Assembly (NCBI GenBank): GCA_017303795.1
Contig: JAFLBR010000014.1
Span: 62,001-126,000, forward strand
DNA from: Cytophagales bacterium
Lineage (GTDB): Bacteria > Bacteroidota > Bacteroidia > Cytophagales > Cyclobacteriaceae
Length of the DNA: 64,000 nt
Direction of reading: 5' to 3'
A program made the position numbers and the translations under genes. Positions within the stretch are counted from its first letter, which is position 1. Each line of letters opens with the position of its first letter. The notes under the pieces were generated by a model. The model searched no databases, was not told where the DNA came from, and saw only the letters and a program-made list of their open reading frames with translations. This document shows, in pieces, positions 8,304-16,678 of the stretch.

Positions 8304-9080
8304 CTAATTCAGAAGCTGCGTGGTCTCTTCCGCATCAATGGTAATATCGTCCTCCCCAACATCATCAAACGGATTTTCGAGGTGATCCTGAATGTTATCC
8401 AAACTTACCAGAATGAAGCTATACAAAACCGGCATTACATACTCCAACGAAGCAGAATAATCGCCCACGGTGCTGGCAAAGTAAGGCCCATAAATAATCG
8501 GGAATACATAAATAAAAACTTTGCTGTAGGTGCGCAGCGTTACCGGGGTACGATAATTATGTATGATCTTCATATTATCGAACGCGATAATCATTTTACT
8601 GATGTACTGATTTATTCTGGAAATCTCGCTGCTCTGTACATCGTGCTTGCGCAAATCGTTTGTAAACTCCGATAGCTCAGAAAACAATTTGTACATCATT
8701 AATTCATTCTCTTTCCATTCGGGATTATGGTTGGTCTTGAACATTTCACGCATCAGCTTCATCATCTCAAAAATGATTTGCTTGCTGCGGTTGGGTAAGG
8801 TCTTATCTTTAATGGGAGGCCAATCGCGCGTAGCGAAATAAACCGCTACCGCATGACCTTTAAAATCGGCCAGGCGTTGCAAGGCTGTTTCCCTGCGGGT
8901 GTAGGCAGAGCCAATTGAAAACACTACCGGAAACACAATGGCCACACCCACCAGCATATCTGGAAACTTGGCGATGAGTCCAAAATGAAAACAGGTGTAC
9001 GTGGAAATCACCGCCAGAGCCGTGATGATAAACGTTTTGTAATTAATAATTAAGGAGAAACTGCGAATGATCCGCTTCAT
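8304..9080 (-). CDS. Bestrophin-like (UPF0187-type) membrane protein
   Basis: 258 residues. There are two hydrophobic segments near the N-terminus (about 15-35 and 42-60), a polar helical middle, then two more (about 170-190 and 205-220). The end, SLDNIQDHLENPFDD, closely resembles the bestrophin signature in which a Leu-Asp-x-Ile segment precedes E-(D/N)-PF. The preceding YRTPVTL matches the family's Y-x-TP-(I/V) region. Bacterial bestrophins are inner-membrane ion channels; the transported ion cannot be inferred. The gene is monocistronic-looking, with 72 bases to the OmpA gene. Confidence 0.6.
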   Translation of the reverse strand: MKRIIRSFSLIINYKTFIITALAVISTYTCFHFGLIAKFPDMLVGVAIVFPVVFSIGSAYTRRETALQRLADFKGHAVAVYFATRDWPPIKDKTLPNRSKQIIFEMMKLMREMFKTNHNPEWKENELMMYKLFSELSEFTNDLRKHDVQSSEISRINQYISKMIIAFDNMKIIHNYRTPVTLRTYSKVFIYVFPIIYGPYFASTVGDYSASLEYVMPVLYSFILVSLDNIQDHLENPFDDVGEDDITIDAEETTQLLN

Positions 9081-9152
9081 ATGGGGTTGTAAAGGCCGCG
9101 AAAATTTCCAAAAAGGGCGGACATTACCAAATTGTTACGTGCAAATTGCAAC

Positions 9153-10403
9153 TTAATCTTCCAGCACCTCAACTTCAACGCGCACATTTCTACGCGCATT
9201 GTTACTGTTTTTATCATGCAACATGCGATTACCACCCCAGGCTTTGATGCTAATGCGGTTATCTGCAATACCATTGGCTACCAACCAGCCTTTAATGGCC
9301 TGCGCCCGCGCTTCGGAGAGTTCCTTAGCTGAGCCAGTTCCATTCACCACATCGTTGGATAGTTCGAAGAAATTTTGAGAAGGCCCCATGGTAACAATTT
9401 TGCCGCGCGCATTGCCATTGGTGTGGCCGTGTAGCATAATTTTGTAACGATCGCTTGAGTTCATAAACTCCAGCAGGCGATTCAATTCGTATTTCGATTC
9501 GGGCAACATAATGGCTGCATCGTTAAAGAAATACACATTGTACAGCGTTTCAATATCGCCCCGATGCAAACGCGCCAGGTCGAAATGTATAATATACTTA
9601 TCGTCTTTCCATTCGATATGCTCAGGCAGACTATCGGGTTTAATTTCATTGAGGTTAAAGTCGTGTTGCACTTTGCGGAAGCCAAAAGAAGAACCAATCA
9701 AAGTAACCTTACCCGTTTTATTCTTCGGGTCAACCATGGGCATTACCTCATGTGCTTTTACTTTTTTTATCAATCGCGATACATCGCTATCCACCAGTTC
9801 AACCTCACCATCAATGGGTTTACTGTTGGTTGGATTGAACAGATAAAATAAAACATTTGCTTCTTTGAGAGGCGGAGTGCCTTTCGGTTTGGGTTCTTCA
9901 AATACTACTGCGGGTTCTGGTTTTGTTTCAATTGCAAATAGTTCTTCCTTTTTAACAGGCTCTTCCTGCACTACCGGCTTGGGTTCTGTTATGGTAAGTG
10001 CACTATTCTTATCGGCATTTTCATTTACTTTTGATTCAATTGGTTTTTCGGTTGATGCTTCTGTTGGCGCTCCATAGTTTTCTTTCATTACGCGCACCCA
10101 GGCTTTATCGAATCCACCTTCTTTCCGGGCCTTCAACATCTGATCGATTGATTCATCAAAATCGGCATAGTAATCGAGATAGATATAGTAAAATTTGCAA
10201 CCAGCATCGTACCCATATTTAGAATGTAGCCCGGTGTTGTTAAGCTGCGCCACATAATTTTCCATGTACTTTTCCTGCCCAATGCGGTAAGCAGCCACCA
10301 CAATGTAATGTCCCTTTTGCAGGTACTCGCCCTTGGGTGAGGGGTCGGTAAACGATAGGAATGAAGCCCCGAGTAAAATCAGAGTAACGACATAGCCTCT
10401 CAT
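9153..10403 (-). CDS. OmpA-family protein with N-terminal SPOR-like domain
   Basis: 416 residues. Residues 1-20 are a signal peptide. Residues about 28-110 look like an SPOR-type peptidoglycan-binding fold (GHYIVVAAYR and a YIYLDYY strand). A Pro/Glu/Lys-rich linker spans 110-185. Residues about 290-416 form an OmpA C-terminal domain: HGHTNG, LSEARAQAIKGWL, then NARRNVRVEVEV, the family's peptidoglycan-contacting end. The protein probably sits in the periplasm or outer membrane and tethers the envelope to peptidoglycan. Proteins of this build also occur in gliding and type IX secretion clusters, but no such genes lie nearby. Confidence 0.85.
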   Translation of the reverse strand: MRGYVVTLILLGASFLSFTDPSPKGEYLQKGHYIVVAAYRIGQEKYMENYVAQLNNTGLHSKYGYDAGCKFYYIYLDYYADFDESIDQMLKARKEGGFDKAWVRVMKENYGAPTEASTEKPIESKVNENADKNSALTITEPKPVVQEEPVKKEELFAIETKPEPAVVFEEPKPKGTPPLKEANVLFYLFNPTNSKPIDGEVELVDSDVSRLIKKVKAHEVMPMVDPKNKTGKVTLIGSSFGFRKVQHDFNLNEIKPDSLPEHIEWKDDKYIIHFDLARLHRGDIETLYNVYFFNDAAIMLPESKYELNRLLEFMNSSDRYKIMLHGHTNGNARGKIVTMGPSQNFFELSNDVVNGTGSAKELSEARAQAIKGWLVANGIADNRISIKAWGGNRMLHDKNSNNARRNVRVEVEVLED

Positions 10404-10464
10404 AAAATAGGTCTTTTGGTTAACTAAAGTTTAGATAAAAAACTGACTTATGCAATCCAAAAAA

Positions 10465-11418
10465 CTAACGCGCGAACATCTGCTTCAGAAAACCGATGCC
10501 ATAACCGGTAAGTTGGATAAAGGCCGAAGGCACACTAAGCACTGCTACCTGCAAAGATTTTACGGTGGTAAATGCGTGAAATCCGATCAATAAAAAATAA
10601 CTGAGATACCCGATGGTGAGTAGCGCCCCCAGCATCGGAAAAAGAAATGCAACAAGGGGTATTGAACAAAGGGCCAACAGGAAGCAAGCCGGAAACCAAT
10701 GCGTGGGCTTTATTTCTCCGGGATGGGCCTGCCCCACCAGCACCCGACCTTTACCAAAGTTGGAAACCTGTTTGAAAAATTCGTGGAACGAAGTTCTGCG
10801 TTTATGATAAACAAAGGCACCGGGTATAAGCACAACCTTAAACCCTTGCTTGCGCATACGAACACTCAGCTCAATATCTTCAGCAAAACGATCGAATACA
10901 AATCCTTTTGTTTGTTCAAACACGTTACGACTAATTCCCATGTTAAAACTCCGTGGTTGAAATCCTTTTTTACTGCCCCCCCGAATACCACCGGTTGTAA
11001 AAACAGAAGCCATAGTATAGGCCATTGCCTGTTGCAAAGGAGTAAAATCGGTTCGGCCTTTATCGGGTCCACCCCATGCATCAATGGTTTCGGTTTGCAT
11101 AAACTTTTCAACCGCTTCAAAATAGGTTTCGGGTATTACGCAATCGCTATCGAACACAACAAAGTATTCGCCCCGAGCGCGTTCAAAACCAAAATTACGA
11201 CTTGGCCCAGGGCCACTGTTAGGTTTAAAAAAATAGGTGATGGATAATGCTGATGCATATTGCTCATACACCTCGCGACTGGTTTGAGTTGAGCCATCTT
11301 CTACCAGCAGCACTTCAAAATTTTTATACGATTGTTGGGTAAGGCTCTGCAGTAGTTCCTGCACTTCGTGCGGCCGGTTATAGACCGGAACAATAACAGA
11401 GTACTTCGGAGTTTGCAT
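10465..11418 (-). CDS. Family 2 glycosyltransferase with C-terminal membrane segments
   Basis: 317 residues from ATG 11416-11418; an upstream TTG would add six residues and is less likely. VIVPVYNRP near the N-terminus and FDSDCVIPE (the DxD-type metal/nucleotide site) near residue 95 define a GT-A fold family 2 enzyme. FAEDIELSVRMRKQG supplies the usual ED acidic motif. The last 80 residues carry two or three hydrophobic segments, so the enzyme should be anchored in the inner membrane. It transfers a sugar from a nucleotide donor; donor and acceptor are unknown. It is divergent from the M20 peptidase gene. Confidence 0.85.
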   Translation of the reverse strand: MQTPKYSVIVPVYNRPHEVQELLQSLTQQSYKNFEVLLVEDGSTQTSREVYEQYASALSITYFFKPNSGPGPSRNFGFERARGEYFVVFDSDCVIPETYFEAVEKFMQTETIDAWGGPDKGRTDFTPLQQAMAYTMASVFTTGGIRGGSKKGFQPRSFNMGISRNVFEQTKGFVFDRFAEDIELSVRMRKQGFKVVLIPGAFVYHKRRTSFHEFFKQVSNFGKGRVLVGQAHPGEIKPTHWFPACFLLALCSIPLVAFLFPMLGALLTIGYLSYFLLIGFHAFTTVKSLQVAVLSVPSAFIQLTGYGIGFLKQMFAR

Positions 11419-11496
11419 TTCAACAAAAGTAATCAATCCGTAAACAGAAATTTATCGCAAACAGATTTTGAGTGCAGGTTTTACTTACATTTAAGA

Positions 11497-13008
11497 ATGA
11501 AAAAATCTATCCTGCTCCTGCTTGTTTCTATTTCTGGAAGCCTAACTTTTGCACAGAAAAATCCTGACCTCGATAAAGTCGCTGCTACGTATGCCACGCA
11601 ATCGTTCAAAGAGTTTTACGAAATGCTCAGCTTGCCCAACGATGCCCATTTTCCGCAGGATATAGAAAAAAATGTTTTGTGGTGTGAACAAGCCTTTGCC
11701 AAACGGGGCTTCACCACACAGCGATTAAACACACCCACCGTACCATTATTATTAGCCGAACGCAAAGCAAAAAATGCCAGCAAAACTGTTCTGATTTATT
11801 TACAGATTGATGGCCAACCCGTTGAGCCTTCGCAATGGCAACAGGAAAGTCCGTGGAAACCAACTCTAAAAGAAAAAGACAGCGATGGCAAGTGGAACAC
11901 CCTTGCGTATGAACGTTTATACGAAGGTCTTAATCCTGACTGGCGGATTTTTGCCCGCGCTACTTCCGATGCCAAAGGCCCGGCAATGGCTTTTCTGGCT
12001 GCGTTGGATGCCGGTCTGGCTTTAAAGATTCAACCTAATTACAACATCAAAGTAATTATGGATTTTGAAGAAGAGTTAGGCTCGCCCAACCTTCCACCGG
12101 CTGTACTTAAATATAAAAACGAACTGGCTGCTGATATGCTTATCATTTATGATGGGCCGCGCCATGTAAGCAATCAACCCACGTTAAGTTTTGGTGCACG
12201 TGGCATTTGCGAAATTACGCTTACTACATTCGGGCCGCGGGTGCCGGTGCATAGTGGTAATTATGGAAACTACACACCCAACCCTGCTATGCGGTTAGCT
12301 CAATTACTTGCTTCCATGAAAGGTGATGATGGTCGCGTTACCATTCCCGGATTTTACGAAGGTATTACCTTAACTGCCGAAGAGAAAGCTGTTCTGAAAC
12401 AAGTGCCCGACAATGAAACGGAAATCAAAAAATTTCTGGGCATTGCCAAAGCGGATAACATTGGCGAAAATTTTCAGGAATCGTTGCAATACCCAACGTT
12501 AAACATTCGCGGCATGGATGCTTTGTTTATTGGTAAAGAATCGCGCACGCTAATTCCGGCAACGGCTACAGCCGAAATTGATATTCGGTTAGTGCCCGGC
12601 AGTAATCCAGATCGGTTGGTTGGCTTGGTGAAAAAACATATTCAGGATAAAGGTTATTTTGTGATTGACCGCGAACCTACAGAAGCCGAACGGATGCAAT
12701 ACGAAAAAATAGCTTCGTTCCGGTCGCACTTTTCGTATGCTGCGTTTCAAACTCCGTTTAATTCGGCCCCCGGTGTTTGGCTTAACAAAGCAATGGTAAA
12801 AGCGTTTGGAAAAGAACCGATTAAAATCCGGTTAATGGGTGGTTCTATTCCTATTTCGCCATTTGTTACTACGCTAAATATTCCGGCAGTGAGTGTGCCC
12901 ACCGTAAATGCCGATAATAACCAACATGCTGAAAATGAAAATATTCGCGTGGGAAATTATGTAGATGCCGTAAAAACTTTTCTGGCGATACTAATGGAGA
13001 AGTTGTAA
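11497..13008 (+). CDS. Secreted M20-family metallopeptidase
   Basis: 503 residues from ATG 11497, beginning with the signal peptide MKKSILLLLVSISGSLTFAQ. M20 landmarks in order: LQIDGQPVEP (first metal motif), TSDAKGPAMAF (bridging Asp), DFEEELGSPNLP (general-base and ligand Glu pair), IIYDGPRHV, and NQHAENENIRVGNY near the end (last ligand His). Family members cleave dipeptides or acylated amino acids. The first motif reads Q-I-D where canonical members have H-x-D, so one zinc ligand seems replaced. It ends one base before the convergent vapC stop. Confidence 0.85.
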   Translation: MKKSILLLLVSISGSLTFAQKNPDLDKVAATYATQSFKEFYEMLSLPNDAHFPQDIEKNVLWCEQAFAKRGFTTQRLNTPTVPLLLAERKAKNASKTVLIYLQIDGQPVEPSQWQQESPWKPTLKEKDSDGKWNTLAYERLYEGLNPDWRIFARATSDAKGPAMAFLAALDAGLALKIQPNYNIKVIMDFEEELGSPNLPPAVLKYKNELAADMLIIYDGPRHVSNQPTLSFGARGICEITLTTFGPRVPVHSGNYGNYTPNPAMRLAQLLASMKGDDGRVTIPGFYEGITLTAEEKAVLKQVPDNETEIKKFLGIAKADNIGENFQESLQYPTLNIRGMDALFIGKESRTLIPATATAEIDIRLVPGSNPDRLVGLVKKHIQDKGYFVIDREPTEAERMQYEKIASFRSHFSYAAFQTPFNSAPGVWLNKAMVKAFGKEPIKIRLMGGSIPISPFVTTLNIPAVSVPTVNADNNQHAENENIRVGNYVDAVKTFLAILMEKL

Positions 13009-13374
13009 TTAACTATTTCGGTATTCTTCAAGAAGCTTCTTATCTAATGTCCATAGCGACATTTTGTTTGACTTGCATGCTACCAACAAGCAACTGTCTA
13101 TCAACCCAATTCCTTTAGTTGGAAGTTTTCTTTTGTATGACAACTTTCCTGCCTCAATCATAATTGCGCTTTCATTCACTTTGGGCAAGGATGTCCAAAA
13201 TTCTAAAATCTGCTTTTCTTCGGCTTCATTTTTAGCACCTTGAAGCAATTCGCCAAACACTAAACTTAAAGCTACCGCCTCTCCACTTTCTATGTAAGAA
13301 CTCAGTAAATCTGTAATCTTACCATCAGACTGCCGTAAAAACTCAATCCAGACTGAGGTGTCAACAATAATCAT
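13009..13374 (-). CDS. VapC-type PIN-domain toxin
   Basis: 121 residues. The PIN fold is marked by IIVDTSVWIEFLR (Asp5), the FGELLQGAK glutamate, GLIDSCLLVACK and LWTLDKKL, which give the acidic residues that hold a divalent metal. PIN toxins are endoribonucleases that usually cut tRNA or rRNA. Its ATG overlaps the upstream antitoxin stop by 4 bp (13371-13374), the standard antitoxin-toxin order. The target RNA cannot be inferred. Confidence 0.85.
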   Translation of the reverse strand: MIIVDTSVWIEFLRQSDGKITDLLSSYIESGEAVALSLVFGELLQGAKNEAEEKQILEFWTSLPKVNESAIMIEAGKLSYKRKLPTKGIGLIDSCLLVACKSNKMSLWTLDKKLLEEYRNS

Positions 13375-13586
13375 AAGTCGCGGTTAACCTTGCGGATTTT
13401 TTCTGCATTAAAATCATCGGCAAACTCAAGTGGGTTCTTTTTCAACTTTTGAATAGCCTTCCTCAGCTTTTGTCTATTCGTGTAATCAGTTAAAGCAATT
13501 ATCAGACTTTCGGTAACATTCTTTCCCCCGGAATATTTTTTTACCTCATCCATTAAAGATTCAGGAACTAACGCTGTGATTTTCAT
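13371..13586 (-). CDS. VapB-type antitoxin
   Basis: 71 residues directly upstream of vapC with a 4-bp overlap. The N-terminus MKITALVPESLMDEVKK and the following NVTESLIIALTDY look like a ribbon-helix-helix DNA-binding region. The basic/acidic C-terminal part should wrap the toxin. A perfect palindrome lies 18 bases upstream of the start (13604-13630) and is the probable autoregulatory operator. Confidence 0.8.
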   Translation of the reverse strand: MKITALVPESLMDEVKKYSGGKNVTESLIIALTDYTNRQKLRKAIQKLKKNPLEFADDFNAEKIRKVNRDL

Positions 13587-13603
13587 ACGAATATGTTTAA
13601 AGT

Positions 13604-13630
13604 AAAAATACGATGCAGCATCGTATTTTT
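13604..13630. promoter_or_regulatory. Palindromic operator candidate for vapBC
   Basis: A 27-base perfect inverted repeat with 13-bp arms (AAAAATACGATGC and its complement) around a central A. It sits 18-44 bases upstream of the vapB start, where type II antitoxins normally bind to repress their own operon. It is flanked on both sides by AAAGTAAA-type sequence. The T-rich ends could also act as a terminator for transcription towards dnaX, but nothing is transcribed into it from the left on the plus strand. Confidence 0.55.
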
Positions 13631-13714
13631 AAAGTAAATCTTTATTAAAAGACTTAGCCGTAAAATTTCAAATTTCAAATTGCCCAATTTTCAAATTAAA
13701 CTATCTTGCGCCCG

Positions 13715-15396
13715 ATGGAAAATTTTGTGGTTTCGGCTCGTAAGTATCGCCCCCTTGGTTTTGAAGAAGTGGTGGGCCAGGAGCATATTACAACCACGCT
13801 TAAAAATGCCATCGATAACAACAAACTTGCACAGGCTTTATTATTCTGCGGACCACGGGGTGTAGGTAAAACTACCTGCGCGCGCATTGTAGCACGTTTG
13901 ATCAACGGCTTCGAAGAAAAAGCTGAAATTAATTCACTCAATATTTTTGAGTTGGATGCCGCATCTAACAACTCGGTGGATGACATTCGTAACCTGATTG
14001 ACCAGGTACGCTACCCACCGCAGTTCGGAAAATTTAAGGTGTACATTATTGACGAGGTTCACATGCTTTCGGCATCGGCATTTAATGCCTTTCTGAAAAC
14101 TCTGGAAGAACCACCACCATACGCCATTTTTATTCTGGCCACAACCGAAAAGCATAAGCTGCTCCCAACCATTTTATCGCGGTGCCAGATTTATGATTTT
14201 AATCGCATTCAGGTTTCGGATATTTCCCGTCAACTAAAAAAAGTTGCTGATCGCGAAAAGATTAAAGCCGAAGAAGAAGCCCTGCACCTGATTGCCCAAA
14301 AAGCAGATGGCGCTTTGCGCGATGCACTTTCCATCTTCGATCTGATGGTTACGTTCTCCTCGGGCAACGAGGTAACGTTTAAAAATGTATTGAACAACCT
14401 CCACATTCTTGATCATGATTATTATTTCAAAGTGGTAGATGGGTTGTTATCCGAAAATCACGCACAACCTTTAGTGTTGTTAGATGAAATTCTGAAAAAA
14501 GGATTTGATGGTCACAATTTTATTGTCGGCTTAAGCGATCATTTGCGTAACCTGCTAGTAGCTCAAGATGCGCGCACAGTTGATTTGATGGAAGTTCCGG
14601 ATAGCACCCGCAAAAAATACCTTGAACAAGCTGCTGCAGCGTCACTTTCTTTATTGCTTTCGTGGTTGAACCTGGCAAGCCAGTGCGACATGAATTATAA
14701 GAGCAGTAAAAATCAACGCTTGCTGGTTGAACTTGCGCTGATGAAGATGGCACATGTACATGCTGTGGTTAAAGCCAATGGCACTGCTCCTGTTCAGGAG
14801 GGATTAAAAAAAAAATTGAACCCGTAACCAACACCCCGGTTATTGAATCAAACGCGGCTCCCGTTTCTGCGCAAGCTATAGAAACTGTTAACCTGGTTGC
14901 CAAAGTTGTTAAAGAACCCATCGCCAAAACAGCTGATGAAAGTAACAAACCGCGCACTACGCTTAACCTCAGCAACCTGCTAAAAGGAAAACCAAAAGAA
15001 GAAACCAAAACTGTTGTAGCTGCCCCTACTAAAGAAAATAAACCGGTAAAAGAGAACGAGTTAATTAAAGTCTGGAACGAGTTTGCCGAACAGCGTAAAA
15101 GCCAGGTGGCGGAATATCATTTACTCAAGCAGCCTTTTGCATTTGCCAACAACTTAATTACACTCACCCTTACTAATCCGGTTGAAGAGCCATTGCTCAA
15201 CACCATCAAAGCCGATTTGCTTACTTACCTGCGCGATAATCTGAATAACAGTTTAATTCAATTAGACTATCAGTTTGCGGAATTTGAAACCAGGCGCATG
15301 GCCTACACCAACAAAGAAAAATTTGATGCACTTGTTGAAAAAAATCCGTTGTTAAAGAAGCTACAGGATAAATTTGGGTTAGATCCAGATTTTTAA
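13715..15396 (+). CDS. dnaX: DNA polymerase III subunits gamma/tau, split by an A10 frameshift site
   Basis: Start ATG 13715 (VSARKYRPLGFEEVVGQ follows). The zero frame ends at TAA 14825-14827, giving 370 residues. A -1 shift at the A10 run (14806-14815) opens the frame that runs to 15396 and would give about 560 residues. The N-terminal AAA+ module is intact: GPRGVGKTT Walker A, VYIIDEVHML Walker B, ILSRCQIYDF sensor region. The short product corresponds to gamma (clamp-loader ATPase), the long one to tau (adds the part that contacts helicase and polymerase). The Cys4 zinc module usual between Walker A and DAASNN is absent. An indel or sequencing error in the homopolymer is the alternative. 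Confidence 0.85.
14806..14815 (+). other. Slippery A10 tract in dnaX (probable -1 recoding or transcript slippage)
   Basis: Ten consecutive A residues lie across lysine codons. Three codons after the last Lys codon the zero frame meets TAA, while the -1 frame stays open for 194 codons, stop included. dnaX of E. coli (A AAA AAG) and Thermus (A9) make two products by recoding or slippage at a comparable place. Confidence 0.6.
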
Positions 15397-15460
15397 ATCT
15401 ATTTTTTACTCTGGTAATTGTGCCATTTCCTCTTTTAAAGAGATTTACTTAAAACCAAAC

Positions 15461-15502
15461 ACCATAAAAAGTCGTTACTAAAGTAGATTGACTTTTTATG
15501 GT
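15461..15502 (+). promoter_or_regulatory. Perfect 13-bp inverted repeat covering a start codon
   Basis: ACCATAAAAAGTC (15461-15473) and GACTTTTTATGGT (15490-15502) are exact inverse complements with a 16-base loop. The ATG of the next small gene (15498-15500) lies inside the right arm, so a folded transcript would hide its start. The same structure could help terminate dnaX transcripts, although the T-run is inside the stem rather than after it. Confidence 0.5.
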
Positions 15503-15767
15503 GAACGTGGTAAAAATCATACTATTTATTCTTTCAGGCTTGCTGATGGCACGTGAGCTTAGTGTGGTTGTTCAGCCTGTTCAGATTGAAATTGCAGAAG
15601 AAACCACACAGAAAGAAGTTATTACCCAACAACAGACGGAAGTAAAAAAAATTGAACGCGATGCTACCGTTATTTCCTTTTCAATTCCAGAAATAACGGA
15701 TAAGCTTATTATTACAATTGCACTGCCAGCACCCCGATGGCTACTTCATTGTGCTTTCCTGAATTAG
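15498..15767 (+). CDS. Small hypothetical protein with N-terminal hydrophobic helix
   Basis: 89 residues. Residues 3-18 (VVKIILFILSGLLMA) form a membrane anchor or signal. A Glu/Gln/Thr-rich stretch follows, then a hydrophobic end. No family recognised. It lies between dnaX and the SPFH gene on the same strand. Its start codon is inside a perfect inverted repeat, which argues either for translational control or against the gene being real. Confidence 0.4.
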   Translation: MVNVVKIILFILSGLLMARELSVVVQPVQIEIAEETTQKEVITQQQTEVKKIERDATVISFSIPEITDKLIITIALPAPRWLLHCAFLN

Positions 15768-15829
15768 GTTGCACAGAAATTTCTCCGTTTCGTTTTCTAA
15801 ATTTTTTATTCACTTAACTCAAATCTGTT

Positions 15830-16609
15830 ATGAGAACCAATTCGTATGTATTATTAATTATAAGCGCCTTTGTGCTTTCAAGCTGTGCCATCGTTAGGCA
15901 AGGTGAGGTGGGCATGAAGCGAAGGCTTGGTGTTTTAAATCAGAAAGTGATTCAACCCGGATCGGTTGGATTTAATCCATTCACCAGCACCGTTATCAAA
16001 ATGCCTATTCGCACTATGAATATGGAAATCAGTTCTAATCTGCCTTCGAAAGAAGGTTTGAATGTGGCGGCTGTTATTTCAATTCTGTATCGGATTGAAC
16101 CCACTAAGGCTCCTTACATTGTGGAAAACATAGGCGTGGGTAACGAACAAAATGTAATCAGCAGTGTATTTCGTTCTACTGCTGCCGATGTGTGTTCACG
16201 TTTCTTTGCCAAGGATATGCACTCGGCGCAACGGGCTGTAATTGAAAAGGAGATTGCCAACCAGATGTCTGAACTATTAGTGCCACGTGGATTTTTAGTT
16301 GAAGCCGTACTGTTAAAAAACATTCAGCTACCGGCTGGTCTTGCTCGTGCAGTTGAAGAAAAATTAGAAGCCGAGCAAGTAGCGCAGCGTATGGAATTTT
16401 TACTGGATCGCGAAAAGCGTGAAGCCGAACGTAAAAAAATAGAGGCTGAAGGTATTCGCGATGCGCAGAAAATAATTTCTGAAGGTTTGAATAAAAATAT
16501 TATTGAGTGGCAAAGCATTGAAGCTTTCCGCGAACTTGCCAAATCACCTAACACTAAAACAATTATTACCGATGGTAAATCACCGATGTTGATTAATCCA
16601 AAGGAATAA
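15830..16609 (+). CDS. SPFH/prohibitin-family lipoprotein
   Basis: 259 residues. The N-terminus carries a lipoprotein signal (IISAFVLSSC, Cys near 19). The SPFH/band 7 domain follows (EVGMKRRLGVL through VLLKNIQLPAGLARAVEEKL, about 27-185). A charged helical stretch rich in Glu, Arg and Lys (AEQVAQRMEFLLDREKREAE) typical of prohibitins comes next. Such proteins form large rings on the membrane that organise proteases or lipids. Here the lipobox replaces the usual transmembrane anchor. The gene is followed by a bidirectional terminator-like hairpin. Confidence 0.85.
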   Translation: MRTNSYVLLIISAFVLSSCAIVRQGEVGMKRRLGVLNQKVIQPGSVGFNPFTSTVIKMPIRTMNMEISSNLPSKEGLNVAAVISILYRIEPTKAPYIVENIGVGNEQNVISSVFRSTAADVCSRFFAKDMHSAQRAVIEKEIANQMSELLVPRGFLVEAVLLKNIQLPAGLARAVEEKLEAEQVAQRMEFLLDREKREAERKKIEAEGIRDAQKIISEGLNKNIIEWQSIEAFRELAKSPNTKTIITDGKSPMLINPKE

Positions 16610-16620
16610 TAAACTAACTC

Positions 16621-16668
16621 ACCACAGCGTGCCGAAGGAAGATTGTAAAACTCTTGGCGCGCTGTGGT
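16621..16668. terminator. Bidirectional terminator-like hairpin
   Basis: ACCACAGCGTGCC and GGCGCGCTGTGGT pair with one mismatch over 13 positions around a 22-base loop. The hairpin lies between the convergent SPFH and NagX-like genes, and TTCTTCC follows on the plus strand. Confidence 0.55.
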
Positions 16669-16678
16669 TCTTCCTCTA

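Noticed and set aside
10699-11247. 182-codon plus-strand ORF
   Set aside because: Antisense to the clearly supported glycosyltransferase gene.
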